From assembly GCA_021372245.1 (NCBI GenBank), contig JAJFUV010000240.1:1-64000 (forward strand): a stretch of DNA of 64,000 nt. The letters run 5' to 3'. The stretch's first letter is position 1; the number at the start of each line of letters is the position of its first letter. A model generated the notes under the pieces. It saw only the letters and a program-made list of their open reading frames with translations, had not been told where the DNA came from and did no database searches. This DNA is from Terriglobales bacterium (GTDB lineage: Bacteria > Acidobacteriota > Terriglobia > Bryobacterales > Bryobacteraceae). Made by a program: the position numbers and the translations under genes. This document shows positions 39,084-48,816 of the stretch, piece after piece.

Positions 39084-39574
39084 TGCAGGTCGCCCTTGTC
39101 TCGCCGTTCCCCGAGAGCGGCATCCCCGACCTCTACCACTGGATGAGTGCGGCGCTGATTTCCGCCACCGATGATTTTCCGAAAGACCCGGCCTTATTTG
39201 AAGCACGGATGCGCGAGGTGCTGGCGCGGCTTCGGAGTTGGGGCGTAATCGACTTGGCAGACGGGGTGGTGGTGGGCGCGGTGCTGATCGAACCCATGGG
39301 AACGATGGGCGCGAAGTCCTACATCGCCAGCGCGCGGCGGGCGTGGGGCAGGGGAATCATGGACGAGGCGGCGCGGATGGTGATGGCGGAAGTATTCAGC
39401 GGTTCCGTCACCCACATCCAGGGCTGGGTGCTCGACAACAACGCACCGTCGAAGTCCTTCAGCGAGCGAATCGGGATGCGGCTGAAGAACGTGCTGCCGG
39501 GGCACACGATGCAGGGCGGGCGGTTGCGGGACATGCGGATTTACGAGTTGACGAGGGACGAATGGGCGAAGTGA
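39083..39574 (+). CDS. GNAT-like acetyltransferase
   Basis: 163 residues from a GTG start overlapping the preceding stop. VVVGAVLIEP (strand), SARRAWGRGIMDEAARMVM (the acetyl-CoA binding R-x-x-G-x-G/A helix region) and GWVLDNNAPSKSFSERIGMR (the C-terminal N-x-x-S/A..F...G-F/M segment) fit the GNAT fold. Placed between virion genes. Possible target: a virion or host protein, unknown. Confidence 0.75.
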   Translation: MQVALVSPFPESGIPDLYHWMSAALISATDDFPKDPALFEARMREVLARLRSWGVIDLADGVVVGAVLIEPMGTMGAKSYIASARRAWGRGIMDEAARMVMAEVFSGSVTHIQGWVLDNNAPSKSFSERIGMRLKNVLPGHTMQGGRLRDMRIYELTRDEWAK

Positions 39575-39927
39575 CGGTGCGGCACATCCCACCCGAGGAA
39601 TGGGAGCGGTTGCGTGGAACATACGAGCAACAGGGAGACACCCTGCCTCGCGCGGAGCAGAATACCGCCATCGTCGCTGAGGTGGACGGCAAGATCGTGG
39701 GCATGTGGGGGATCAACCTACTGATCCATGCGGGACCGCTATGGGTGGACCCGGAATGGCGCGGTAAGGGCGTGCCGGACCAGATGGGCGTGGCGCTCGA
39801 TGAGTTAGTGAAAAACGCCGGGGGCAAGGGGTATCTGATGTTCCCGAGCAATAAGGGTTCAGAGCAAGTGGCTGTGCGGATGGGGCTAAAGCCCGCCGCT
39901 TGGAAAATCTACGTGAAGGAGTTTTGA
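39562..39927 (+). CDS. Second GNAT-like acetyltransferase
   Basis: 121 residues from ATG 39562, overlapping the first GNAT gene by 13 bases. VDGKIVGMWGINLLIHAGPL and WVDPEWRGKGVPDQMGVALD contain the acetyl-CoA loop (R-G-K-G-V); QVAVRMGLKP closes the fold. Shorter than a standard GNAT (about 150), but the core is complete. Confidence 0.75.
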   Translation: MGEVTVRHIPPEEWERLRGTYEQQGDTLPRAEQNTAIVAEVDGKIVGMWGINLLIHAGPLWVDPEWRGKGVPDQMGVALDELVKNAGGKGYLMFPSNKGSEQVAVRMGLKPAAWKIYVKEF

Positions 39928-39930
39928 CCT

Positions 39931-40935
39931 ATGCCATTCGAGGGCGCCTTAACTGTCGGAGCTATTTCAAGTGGTTCCAGTATTCTCGGCGGTCTTTTCG
40001 GCAAGAACGCCGCGAAGAAAGCGGCTCAGATCCAGGCGGACGCCGCGGCAAAGGTCGGGGATCAAGCCTCGCAGGTTGCTGGTGAATATGCCCAGTACAT
40101 CAACAACGAGGCCCATCGTGCCGCTGGCGGGGTCGAGCAGGGCGTTGTCGATGCCAATGGCGTCCTCCAGAGCGTCTACGACACCGCTGGCGATGCGACG
40201 AACCCGTACCGCCAGGCCGGGGCGCAGGCCGTCACTAGCCTTGCCGACCTGATGAGTGGGTCGTTCGCCAAAGCCCCTACGATGGCGGACCTGCAACTCG
40301 ATCCCGGCTTCGACTTCCGGTTGCAGCAGGGGCAGAAGGCGCTGGAGGCGAGTGCAGCGGCGCGGGGTTCGTCCCTGGGTGGCGCGGCGCTCAAGTCTCT
40401 CGCGCGCTACTCGCAGGGCGTGGCGTCCGACGAGTATGCCAAGGCTTTCGACCGCTTCCAGGCTGACCGGACCTCCCGGTACAACATGTTTGCGGGATTG
40501 GCGGGGATTGGGCAGAACGCGACTAGCCAGTATCTCCAGGCGGGAGCGAACTACGGCAACCAGACCTCCGGCAACATCATGGAAGGTGCGCGGACAGCGG
40601 GCGGGTTCCGCACCGGCGGCGCGCAGTCCGTGGCGGACCTCATCATGCGGGGGCAGCAGATCAAGGCCGATGCGGTGATGGGTGGCGCGAACGCGAGGGC
40701 AAGTGGCGTCGTAGGCGGAACAAATGCGCTCTGGAGCGGCATTACGGGTGCCGCAAACAACGCGCAGAACCTCTTTATGTTGGACAAGTACGGCCCTCCG
40801 TGGCAGCAACAGCCACTCACGTATGCCCCCACGGCTGTCAATCCGACAACCAACGCGAACTATCAGAGGTGGGCGAATAGCTATATGCAGCAGATCCCGG
40901 CACCACCACAGTTGCCCGTGCAATTACCTACGTAA
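39931..40935 (+). CDS. Virion DNA-ejection protein
   Basis: 334 residues. The N-terminal Gly/Ser-rich stretch ISSGSSILGGLFGKNAAKKA resembles ejection proteins that enter membranes; the middle, DPGFDFRLQQGQKALEASAA and ARGSSLGGAALKSLARYSQG, then NMFAGLAGIGQNATSQ, is common to P22-like ejection (DNA-transfer) proteins. The tail is Pro/Gln-rich. It would leave the capsid with the DNA and help form a channel through the host envelope. Confidence 0.8.
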   Translation: MPFEGALTVGAISSGSSILGGLFGKNAAKKAAQIQADAAAKVGDQASQVAGEYAQYINNEAHRAAGGVEQGVVDANGVLQSVYDTAGDATNPYRQAGAQAVTSLADLMSGSFAKAPTMADLQLDPGFDFRLQQGQKALEASAAARGSSLGGAALKSLARYSQGVASDEYAKAFDRFQADRTSRYNMFAGLAGIGQNATSQYLQAGANYGNQTSGNIMEGARTAGGFRTGGAQSVADLIMRGQQIKADAVMGGANARASGVVGGTNALWSGITGAANNAQNLFMLDKYGPPWQQQPLTYAPTAVNPTTNANYQRWANSYMQQIPAPPQLPVQLPT

Positions 40936-40943
40936 CGAGACCG

Positions 40944-41396
40944 CTATCGATGCGCGTCGGGACGACGAAGGTCGTCAACCACTCGTCTTGCGGTTGGCTG
41001 AACGGGGTCTACGGTGAGGGTCGGCGTAGTGGGCTTAAGTGCTTTACGACGCTCCAGTTCAGTCTCAAGGGCTTCTTTTGTGACCCCAAACCTCTCCAGA
41101 AGCCGCGTTTGGATTTCACACGCCGGATGCCCCTCGGTGCTGATATAGAGACACGGTAACCCCTGTGTTTCAGGGTTCGGCATATTGCCATGAGCGACTT
41201 GACTTGCTCGGATCGTTGCCTCCACCTCGTTCAGGTCGTACAGTACCTTGCCGCCGACTTTGTACCACGTGAAGCGGTGGCGACCGATTACGCGGTCTTT
41301 CTGTAACGTTCGTCGGCTGAAACCCGTAAGTTGTTCGACATCAGCCTCGCTACCGAAGCGCCTCGTGGTGCTCTGGCGTTCAATTTTGCTACTCAT
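40944..41396 (-). CDS. HTH regulator, divergent from ejection operon
   Basis: 150 residues. SEADVEQLTGFSRRTLQKDR and the following FTWYKVGGKVLYDLNEVEAT are the HTH_17/AlpA-Xis type of winged HTH (helix, recognition helix, wing, 'Y....E'). The rest is less defined. It is transcribed away from the gene at 41491, and the gap between them has CCGTAAC-type half-sites in inverted order, so it may bind there and regulate both genes. Alternatively an excisionase-like protein. Confidence 0.75.
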   Translation of the reverse strand: MSSKIERQSTTRRFGSEADVEQLTGFSRRTLQKDRVIGRHRFTWYKVGGKVLYDLNEVEATIRASQVAHGNMPNPETQGLPCLYISTEGHPACEIQTRLLERFGVTKEALETELERRKALKPTTPTLTVDPVQPTARRVVDDLRRPDAHR

Positions 41397-41432
41397 CTAG
41401 ATCCTCCACGTTTCCATAGTACTCTTCCGTAT

Positions 41433-41458
41433 CCGTAATTTCAATGCTAAAGTTACGG
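41433..41458. promoter_or_regulatory. Divergent operator with inverted CCGTAA half-sites
   Basis: CCGTAATTTC (41433-41442) and its inverted near-copy AAAGTTACGG (41449-41458) flank a six-base centre. On the leftward strand it reads CCGTAACTTT followed by GAAATTACGG. A TAAAGT -10-like box overlaps the centre. It lies between the leftward HTH gene and the rightward ejection gene and is the most symmetrical copy of the motif in the window. Confidence 0.55.
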
Positions 41459-41490
41459 GTAGCGGCGCAATTCGTTAGGAGATAGCCACT

Positions 41491-43278
41491 ATGCCGATCG
41501 ATCCTAATATCCCTCTCCAGGTCCAAGTCCCCCAGGTCCAGAGCCCCATTCAAGCCATGGGGCACGCGGCGTCGCTGGCACAGATGATGCAGGACCGCCA
41601 GTTGGGGGCTGAACGATTGCAGGCCGTCAAGTTGGCGAACCAGGAAAAGGCGCTCGAGGCGCAGGAGCAGGAGGCTATCCAGCGGGCGTATGGGGAGGTG
41701 GGTGGCGATATCACCAAACTCCCTGGAGTGCTCGCCGGGAAGGTCCGCCAGGACACCGTGTTCAAACTCCAGAGGTCGATCAACGACACGATCAAGTCGA
41801 ATGCCGACAAGGACGAGTCGCTATTCAAGGCTGACGCCCTGCGGGGAGAGCGGCTGCGCGGGATCTACGGTGCCACGCGGCAGGCATTCACTCCGCAGAC
41901 GACGCTGGAGCAGAAGCAGGCGCTCTACTCCGGCGCGGTTCAGCAAGCGTTGCGTGAGGGACTTGTAAAACCCGGCGAGTTGCCGGACGTGTACCCGGGC
42001 GACGATGCGTTCTCGCACATGGGGAATATCCTCATGACGGGCAAGGTACTGGACGAGGCGGCTATCAAAGCACGGGAACAGGCGCGGCTGGATGCGGAGG
42101 AGGCGCGGAAAGCGGCTGAGCACAAGGCCACCCTTCCCGGCAAAGAAGCTGAAGCACAAGTCAAGGTCCGCGAGAACGCAGCCGCGACACTGGCCGCTTC
42201 CGCCGACAAGTCCAAGGACGACTACGCGCAGGCGTGGTACGGCATTCGGGCGCAGAATCCGGCGATCGCGGCGGCGTTCCCGCATCCGGACCTCTGGAAA
42301 CCAAAGGAAACGGTTGCGGTGGTGCGGAATATCGGGATGACACCAGCGCAGCAGAGCACAGCGGACATCTCCCGCCTGAATGCCGAGAACAACGTCAGCG
42401 AGATGGAGTTGCGATTGCGCGCCGCAAGAGGCGACAAGGACGCCAAGGCCGCGCTTGATGCGAGGAAGCGGGATCAGATGGCGGTTGCTGCGGCGCGTGG
42501 GGCTGCAAGCAGTTCCACTGGCGAGGTCGAGACGCTCACTCCCGACCCGGCAAGCCAAAGCATCCTGGCGCAGACCGGCCTCTCGATGCCAGCCTTCCTG
42601 GCCCTCACGGGGCAGGCATCGAAACTCCCGCGCGATGCCAAGACACGCTCTGCGGCATTCAGGGAGGCCCAGCAATTCGCCAATAAGCGAGGCGTTGACG
42701 TTTCCACCCTGTCCTCGCAGTATCAGACCTACAACACCGTGCTGTCCGGCAACATTGCCCGTATGAACAACACCAAGATCATGGAGTCGGAGTTGCAGGG
42801 CACCATTGAGAACCTCCAGGGCGTTGTCAAAGACCAGGACTTGAAGAAGTTGCGGTTTGCGAACATCGCCAAAATCTGGGCTGGACAGGAAGTCAATGAC
42901 CCGCTGGCCCAGCAATATGCCCTGCACTTGTACCAACTGCGCAACGAGTTGGCGGCTTACGGTGCCGCAACACAGGGACGAAGCGGAAACAACATTACGC
43001 TCGGCGACCAGCGAGACGCTGATCTGACCATTCGGAACGGTATCGCGGCGGGCTCCCTGGCTGGACTTGCTACGGCCGTCACGAATTCTACCGACAAGAT
43101 GGGCAAGGTCATGCGGCGTAGCGTGGACACGGCGCGCAAGAGCGTGTGGGATCTGTTTGGGGTCGGCGGCAATTATAAGGGTAGCAGTTCCGGCGACACC
43201 AGCAAAGCCGATCCACTCGGAATCCGCGGCGGCTCTACTGACGGCAGCAAGAAACAAGACCCACTGGGGATCAGGTAG
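41491..43278 (+). CDS. Large internal virion/ejection protein
   Basis: 595 residues; TAGGAGATAG ribosome site. Helical and Ala/Gln/Lys-rich with coiled coils (QEKALEAQEQEAIQRAYGEV; REQARLDAEEARKAAEHKAT). The C-terminus carries a repeated ADPLGIRGG/QDPLGIR end. By position and composition it belongs to the ejection set with its neighbours. No enzymatic motif seen. Confidence 0.7.
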   Translation: MPIDPNIPLQVQVPQVQSPIQAMGHAASLAQMMQDRQLGAERLQAVKLANQEKALEAQEQEAIQRAYGEVGGDITKLPGVLAGKVRQDTVFKLQRSINDTIKSNADKDESLFKADALRGERLRGIYGATRQAFTPQTTLEQKQALYSGAVQQALREGLVKPGELPDVYPGDDAFSHMGNILMTGKVLDEAAIKAREQARLDAEEARKAAEHKATLPGKEAEAQVKVRENAAATLAASADKSKDDYAQAWYGIRAQNPAIAAAFPHPDLWKPKETVAVVRNIGMTPAQQSTADISRLNAENNVSEMELRLRAARGDKDAKAALDARKRDQMAVAAARGAASSSTGEVETLTPDPASQSILAQTGLSMPAFLALTGQASKLPRDAKTRSAAFREAQQFANKRGVDVSTLSSQYQTYNTVLSGNIARMNNTKIMESELQGTIENLQGVVKDQDLKKLRFANIAKIWAGQEVNDPLAQQYALHLYQLRNELAAYGAATQGRSGNNITLGDQRDADLTIRNGIAAGSLAGLATAVTNSTDKMGKVMRRSVDTARKSVWDLFGVGGNYKGSSSGDTSKADPLGIRGGSTDGSKKQDPLGIR

Positions 43279-43280
43279 CC

Positions 43281-44987
43281 ATGCCAGAAACCATTGTCGA
43301 TCTCGGCAAGAAAATCAAAGCCAAGTTTCCGGGGCAGTATGACGACCTCGCGGATGACGAACTTGGGCGCAGGACAAAAGCGAAGTTCCCCGGATCATAC
43401 GACGATTTTGCGGATACGCCCAAGCCTCCCACTTCGCTGTCGCAAAAGCTCGGTATCGAGAACCCGATTGCGGCGGCACCGCTCGATTTTGTTGAGGGTG
43501 TCGGCGCTGGCGTCCTCAGCACCGCTGGCAACCTACTGAAACTCGGCGGGAAGGTAATGCCTCCGGTCGGGGTATCTCCCGAAGCCCGGGCCGCGCTTGA
43601 CCGCCGCATAGAGAGCCTATCCACACCCCCGGACTCTCTCGCGGGCAAGGCTGGCAAGTTCGTCGAGCAGGCGGCGGAGTTTGCTATCCCAGTGGGCGCG
43701 GCCAGCAAAGCGGCTAAGGCGGCGGGATTGCGCCTTCCTGCCCGCGCTGCGCTTGAGGGGGTATCGTCCGGTGCCGTCGCTGGCATCCAGAGCGGTGGAG
43801 ATCCGGGGGCCACGGCAGAAGCCACTGTTCTCGGTGGCGCGCTGCCTATTGCTGGAAAGGCCATTCCCCCCGTCGCGCGTGGACTACAGAACTCGGCGCG
43901 CGCTCAATACGGGCGAGTGCTGAACGCCACAAAACAGGGCAATAAGTTCCTGTCTCAAAAGGTGGTTCCGCGCCTCATTGACGAGGGTGTTACGGCGCTC
44001 ACGATGAAGGGTTTGAACGCCAAGGTAACGCGAAACGTCCAGCGTCTTGGGCAAGCCATTGGAGACGAGTTCGATAATTTGCCATCGGGTTCGGCAATAG
44101 AACTGGACCCCATCCTCCAGCGAATTCAGCAATCCGCGGAAGATGCCTACACGGTAGTGACCAGCGGCGGGCGAGTGCCTAAAGGCCCACTTGCCGAAAC
44201 AGGTATCGGACACGTCGATTCACTAAAGGATGCCCTCGCCTCAGTTGCGGAGGTCAACCCCGCGACGGGGGCACGCGAAATTCCGGTTGACCGGCTGCGC
44301 TCCGTGCGCCAGTACTTTGACTCCATTGCAGCCAAAGCCGGACGCTATGAAGGAAAGGCTCTTGCTGATGAGAGTATGGCTGAGGCTCACGGTATGGCTG
44401 CCGATGGCATACGCAACGAACTCGCGCAGGCTTATCCCAATATCGACAGGCTGAACAAGGATTTCAATTTCTGGAAGAACGTCTCCAAGGTCGTGGGCGA
44501 TACAATGATGCGCCGCGAGGGGCAGGCAAAGCCGCTGAGTCACAAAATGGCAAAGGCCGCCGGTTCCGCTGCGGGGTTCGTCTCTCACGGACCCACCGGC
44601 CTCGTCCTTGGTCGTTATGGCGCCGGCTTATTGGAGCAGATCACCGCCAGCCCCGCATGGGGTACGGTAAGTGCGGTTGCCAAGGATAAACTCGCCAAGG
44701 CACTTGCGAGGGGTCGCCGTGGGGATTCTGAATTCCTTATCAAGAAGATCGCTCGCGGTATCGGTGGCACTGCGATCACGCCGAGTCAGTCGGTCACCGT
44801 TCGCTCCCCAGCGATGGGTTTGCAGGAAGCGGCGCAAGCAGATACCGCACCCAAGCCAGAGAAAACCTACACCGTCACCGATCCTGATGGCGTCGTTCAC
44901 ACCTTCACCTCGCCGGGTGGTGCCGCTGCGTTCAAAAAGGGCATGGAGGTTCTCATGAAGCGCTCCATGGAAGCGACCACGGACTAA
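43281..44987 (+). CDS. Ejection protein with KFPG-YDD repeats
   Basis: 568 residues. The N-terminus has two copies of a roughly 20-residue unit: IKAKFPGQYDDLADDELGR and TKAKFPGSYDDFAD. The same repeat starts the next protein. The middle is Ala/Gly-rich and partly hydrophobic (VEGVGAGVLSTAGNLLKLGG; AAGSAAGFVSHGPTGLVLGR), fitting membrane insertion. The end (YTVTDPDGVVHTFTSPGGAA) is a small beta motif. Likely ejected with DNA. Confidence 0.75.
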   Translation: MPETIVDLGKKIKAKFPGQYDDLADDELGRRTKAKFPGSYDDFADTPKPPTSLSQKLGIENPIAAAPLDFVEGVGAGVLSTAGNLLKLGGKVMPPVGVSPEARAALDRRIESLSTPPDSLAGKAGKFVEQAAEFAIPVGAASKAAKAAGLRLPARAALEGVSSGAVAGIQSGGDPGATAEATVLGGALPIAGKAIPPVARGLQNSARAQYGRVLNATKQGNKFLSQKVVPRLIDEGVTALTMKGLNAKVTRNVQRLGQAIGDEFDNLPSGSAIELDPILQRIQQSAEDAYTVVTSGGRVPKGPLAETGIGHVDSLKDALASVAEVNPATGAREIPVDRLRSVRQYFDSIAAKAGRYEGKALADESMAEAHGMAADGIRNELAQAYPNIDRLNKDFNFWKNVSKVVGDTMMRREGQAKPLSHKMAKAAGSAAGFVSHGPTGLVLGRYGAGLLEQITASPAWGTVSAVAKDKLAKALARGRRGDSEFLIKKIARGIGGTAITPSQSVTVRSPAMGLQEAAQADTAPKPEKTYTVTDPDGVVHTFTSPGGAAAFKKGMEVLMKRSMEATTD

Positions 44988-44996
44988 GGAAATCCA

Positions 44997-47900
44997 ATGG
45001 CAGACAGCACCCTGACGATTGTGGACCTCGGGAAGAAGGTCAAGGCGAAATATCCCGGTGCGTATGATGACATGCCCGATGCGGAACTCGGAAGAACCGT
45101 AAAGGGCAAGTATCCAGGGTCTTATGATGACTTTGCGGATATTGCAGTGCCGACCGGAAAGCACAGCGTAGACTACAACTCGCTGGCAAAAAAGTACGGG
45201 GCGATATCCTCCATCGCACCGCCAAAAGCCGAGTCCATCCCGGGCCTCGAGCAACTCGGCGGCGTGCCTCCAGGCCCGGCGCCCCTGCCCGATGTGGTGA
45301 AGCCCATCACCGCCGGCCACCAGATCCGCTCCGAATGGGCCAAACAACCGGGTGGCGTCGAGGCCGTCGAATCCCGCCTCGCCGAATCGAACAAGCGTCT
45401 CGGCTCCAGCCAGGTTGCGGGATTCCCGGGAACTCCGACCGCCGGTGAGGTTGCCACGCTCGCCATCCCTGTTGCGGCCGAAGCGGCGGGTGGTGCCGCT
45501 GTCGCGTCCCAGAGTGCGGCTGCCCGTCAAGCCTTCGCTGCGCTTGATGCGGCGCTCTCGGGGTATTTCGCTGTCCAGGCGGGCAAGGGTGCCGGGAAAA
45601 GCGTCATGGGGGCGTGGGACGCCTTCAAGCAGGGCGACTACCTCGGGACCGTCCGGCAACTTGGCACCGCGGGAATCGAGGCGGCATTTGGATTGTGGGC
45701 CGGGAAACAGGCGCGGTCACGCTATCAACAGGTGGCGGATATCGCCAAAATGAAGAACATTCTCCAGGAGAGGCTGAACGCCCAGGCCGCGACGGAACAG
45801 GCACCGAAGCAACTTTCCGAAACTTCTTCCGTTTCCGTACCCTCTCAGGTTACAATCGAACCGATGGAAACACCTGCGAACACGGCCACGGGAAATAACA
45901 CGGCCACGGTAGTACCTCCCCGCGCCTCATTTGTTCCAGCCTCGCCGACGTCCAGATTGCCCGTTCCTGCACGTCCCAGGCCCGCTGTAGCGCCAGCGAT
46001 GCCGGGGATGCCCGTGACTATGCCCGCACCAGCGATGGCTCCTGCGGGGGCGCAGGGCGTGGTGGAGGCGGGGTTTGTGGAGCCGGAGCCGTCAGAAAAA
46101 GTGGTGCCTACTTCTAACAGGCGAACGGCGGAAGTGGCGATGGGGCAACAGGAGCCGGTGATGCCGGGTGGACCGGGGGTGGTGACCGACGCGGAATGGA
46201 AGCACCCTGAGTCCGCCTCGCAACCTGATCTACAACCTTCCACCCCCGCTTTGTCAACTGAACCAGCGGGAAAGGTTGACGAAACCGGGCCGGATGTAAA
46301 CCTCCAGCGGCAACTCGTCGAGGCCGAAGCGAACCTCCAATCCCTGCGCCAGAAGCACGCCGAGGCCGTGGAATCGGGCGAGAATGGCATCGAAACTGAA
46401 GACCTGGCTGAGCAGATCCACGACGCGGCCAAGACACTCGACGACCTCCAAGCAGAGGCGGCGGAGTCGAACCCGTTGCTCGTGGCCCAACCGGAAGTGA
46501 ACCGGAACCTGCCTCCGTTGCCGACCGGGAAGGAGAGTTTCCGGCAGCAGTTAATGGACGAGGCGGCGGATACCGCAGTGAGCGATGCGGACGACTACGT
46601 GGCACGCTACGGCGAATGGGTGGAGGGTGGCCGCAAGGGGAAGGAGCCGGAGAGGCCCGACCCGTTCCAGGTGGACCCCGACGAGTACCCGAAGCGGTGG
46701 CAGGAAGCCGCGTTCAAGGCGTATCAGGAGCGGTTCGAGGCTGAGGTGGCGAAGGGGATGAGGGAGATTGAAACGGAGGAGGCTAGGAATGCGGCGCCGG
46801 AGCCGGAGCCGCCGAAGGCTGCTACGCCCGCCGCGGCACCTGTTGCGCGGGAGGTAACAGCGCCAGTATCACCCAAGCCCACCGCGCCCAAAAAGTCAGC
46901 CCCTGAGAACGCCCCCGGCCAGCGCATCCTCCAGAAGAAGGGCGAGCCGGAACCGCCCGCACTCACGGAGATCAATGCTCGCGTGGCGGAAAAGGCCGCG
47001 AATCAACTGCCGTGGGCGAAAGCGGTGGCAGAGCATGGCCGCGCAGTTGGGCGCCTGGAGGCGCTGCTGGAGGCCGAAACTCCCGACCCTGCGGCCATCG
47101 CTGAAGCGGCTAAAGCCGTGGATGCCGCTGCCGAACCGCTGAGGGGTCAACTGCCGGAGTGGGAATCGCTCACAGCGGAAGACATTGCCGCCGATATGGG
47201 CAAGGGCCTGGATGGGAAGCCGCTGAAAGGGCCAGAAATAGACCCCTCGACCATACAGGGACTTCACGCGCTCAGCGATAAGAACGCCGCCGAGTTTATG
47301 GAGCACCGGAAGCGGTTCTTGGCGGGAGAAGATGGTAGCGCGCCCACGAATCCGGAACCGCCTAAGCCCACTGAGCCTGCCTTCACCCGCACCACCCCCG
47401 CCCTCGGCACAACAGAAAGGGCCGCGCTGGATACCGAGTACGCCTCCACAGACAAAGCCTACGAGGAGGCGACACAGAAACTCATCGGCCTGGAGCGCGA
47501 GCAGGGCAAGACGAAGCGGTATACGAAAAAGTGGGAATCACTGGAAGCCAAAATCCAGAAGGCCCGCGATGCCCAGCACAAGGCAGGGAAAGAGCATGAG
47601 GCCGTCCGAAAGCGGCACTACCAGTCACTCCTGGAGGACGCAGCCAGCCAATCGGATAACCAGATCCTCCGCGCCGGGGCCACATATCAACTCCGCGAAG
47701 ACGCACTGAAGGAGAAGCCGTACAACCAGAAGGGTCACGAGGCGCTTCAACAGTTCTACACCGACACGCGCGAGAGCATCAAGGCCGAACTCCGGAAACT
47801 CGCCCCGAAGGTTGACGACGCCCGCGACAAGGCGCAGGCCGCGCAACTCTCGCCGGAGGAAAACGAGCAAGCCATCGAAGCAGCCGTCACGTCTGCCGCA

Positions 47901-48812
47901 CAGAGTTTCATGGACCACCCGCTGACGGCCGATAACGTCGAGAAGGCGCTGAATGGGAGGCTGTACGCTGAGCGCAAGCACCTAATCGGGGCGCACGCTG
48001 AGAAGGAGATGGACGCGCTGGCGGAACAGCTGCAAAACGAGGGCGGGATGCACCCGAGCAGCTCGGCGTTTGCCCGCTTCCGGCAGAGGATTTCCCAAGG
48101 GTGGGACGAGCCACAAGAAGTGCTGGCCGAAGCGCGGAAATACGTTGAGGAACGGGTCCACGAGAAGAACCTGGAACGCGAGGCTGAAAAACGAGCTGGC
48201 CTGGAACTCTCCCAACTCGTTCGCCCACTCTCCGAACTGCCCACCCCCGCCGTCACCGAAAAGGGCGTGTGGCATGGCAACGCCGTGGCGACCGGGGATA
48301 TTTTGTCGGACGGTAGCGCGATGGTCCACAAGCCCTCCGTGAAGGACAAGAAACGTGCGGGCACACTGAACGCCCGCCGTGAGCAGAAAACGATCTACCC
48401 GGAGGATAAGGTCCGCCCGGTGTGGGACAAGATCGTGGAGGGCACAGGAGAACCCCTAGAGGAAATCGGTCACGCCGAGGCGGGACTCGTGGATCTCGCG
48501 TTTTTCGCGGAACCCAACGGCAAGGCTCACTACTTCGACGCTGGCAGGGTGCGATTCTTTCAGGCCCTCACGAACCCCGATGCGGTGCGGTTGTCGAACT
48601 TCAAGAAGCCGGACGGGAAGGCCGCTACCGCTGCCGTGTTCTACCGCGGCGGGAACCCCGTGGCCGTGCTGATGCCGCGCGAGTACAAGGGGCCGGAGAT
48701 CAGCGTGGACGTCGCCCGCAAAGCGGCAAAGGAACGGAAGCCAGCAGAAGCATCACCGTATGATGCCCTCGCCAAACGCTACGGCGCGGTGGAAGTGAAG
48801 CCCGAGAAGTAG
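44997..48812 (+). CDS. Very large ejection protein with KYPG-YDD repeats
   Basis: 1271 residues, the largest gene in the window. Starts with two repeats (VKAKYPGAYDDMPDAELGR; VKGKYPGSYDDFAD), shared with the preceding protein; GAYDD/GSYDD. Then an Ala/Gly-rich possible membrane segment (about 145-215), a Pro-rich linker, several long coiled coils (about 415-620 and 830-1080), and a C-terminal globular domain (HAEAGLVDLAFFAEPNGKAH; VFYRGGNPVAVLMPREY). A typical large internal protein of podoviruses. No polymerase or lytic transglycosylase motif was recognised. Confidence 0.75.
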   Translation: MADSTLTIVDLGKKVKAKYPGAYDDMPDAELGRTVKGKYPGSYDDFADIAVPTGKHSVDYNSLAKKYGAISSIAPPKAESIPGLEQLGGVPPGPAPLPDVVKPITAGHQIRSEWAKQPGGVEAVESRLAESNKRLGSSQVAGFPGTPTAGEVATLAIPVAAEAAGGAAVASQSAAARQAFAALDAALSGYFAVQAGKGAGKSVMGAWDAFKQGDYLGTVRQLGTAGIEAAFGLWAGKQARSRYQQVADIAKMKNILQERLNAQAATEQAPKQLSETSSVSVPSQVTIEPMETPANTATGNNTATVVPPRASFVPASPTSRLPVPARPRPAVAPAMPGMPVTMPAPAMAPAGAQGVVEAGFVEPEPSEKVVPTSNRRTAEVAMGQQEPVMPGGPGVVTDAEWKHPESASQPDLQPSTPALSTEPAGKVDETGPDVNLQRQLVEAEANLQSLRQKHAEAVESGENGIETEDLAEQIHDAAKTLDDLQAEAAESNPLLVAQPEVNRNLPPLPTGKESFRQQLMDEAADTAVSDADDYVARYGEWVEGGRKGKEPERPDPFQVDPDEYPKRWQEAAFKAYQERFEAEVAKGMREIETEEARNAAPEPEPPKAATPAAAPVAREVTAPVSPKPTAPKKSAPENAPGQRILQKKGEPEPPALTEINARVAEKAANQLPWAKAVAEHGRAVGRLEALLEAETPDPAAIAEAAKAVDAAAEPLRGQLPEWESLTAEDIAADMGKGLDGKPLKGPEIDPSTIQGLHALSDKNAAEFMEHRKRFLAGEDGSAPTNPEPPKPTEPAFTRTTPALGTTERAALDTEYASTDKAYEEATQKLIGLEREQGKTKRYTKKWESLEAKIQKARDAQHKAGKEHEAVRKRHYQSLLEDAASQSDNQILRAGATYQLREDALKEKPYNQKGHEALQQFYTDTRESIKAELRKLAPKVDDARDKAQAAQLSPEENEQAIEAAVTSAAQSFMDHPLTADNVEKALNGRLYAERKHLIGAHAEKEMDALAEQLQNEGGMHPSSSAFARFRQRISQGWDEPQEVLAEARKYVEERVHEKNLEREAEKRAGLELSQLVRPLSELPTPAVTEKGVWHGNAVATGDILSDGSAMVHKPSVKDKKRAGTLNARREQKTIYPEDKVRPVWDKIVEGTGEPLEEIGHAEAGLVDLAFFAEPNGKAHYFDAGRVRFFQALTNPDAVRLSNFKKPDGKAATAAVFYRGGNPVAVLMPREYKGPEISVDVARKAAKERKPAEASPYDALAKRYGAVEVKPEK

Positions 48813-48816
48813 CCCC

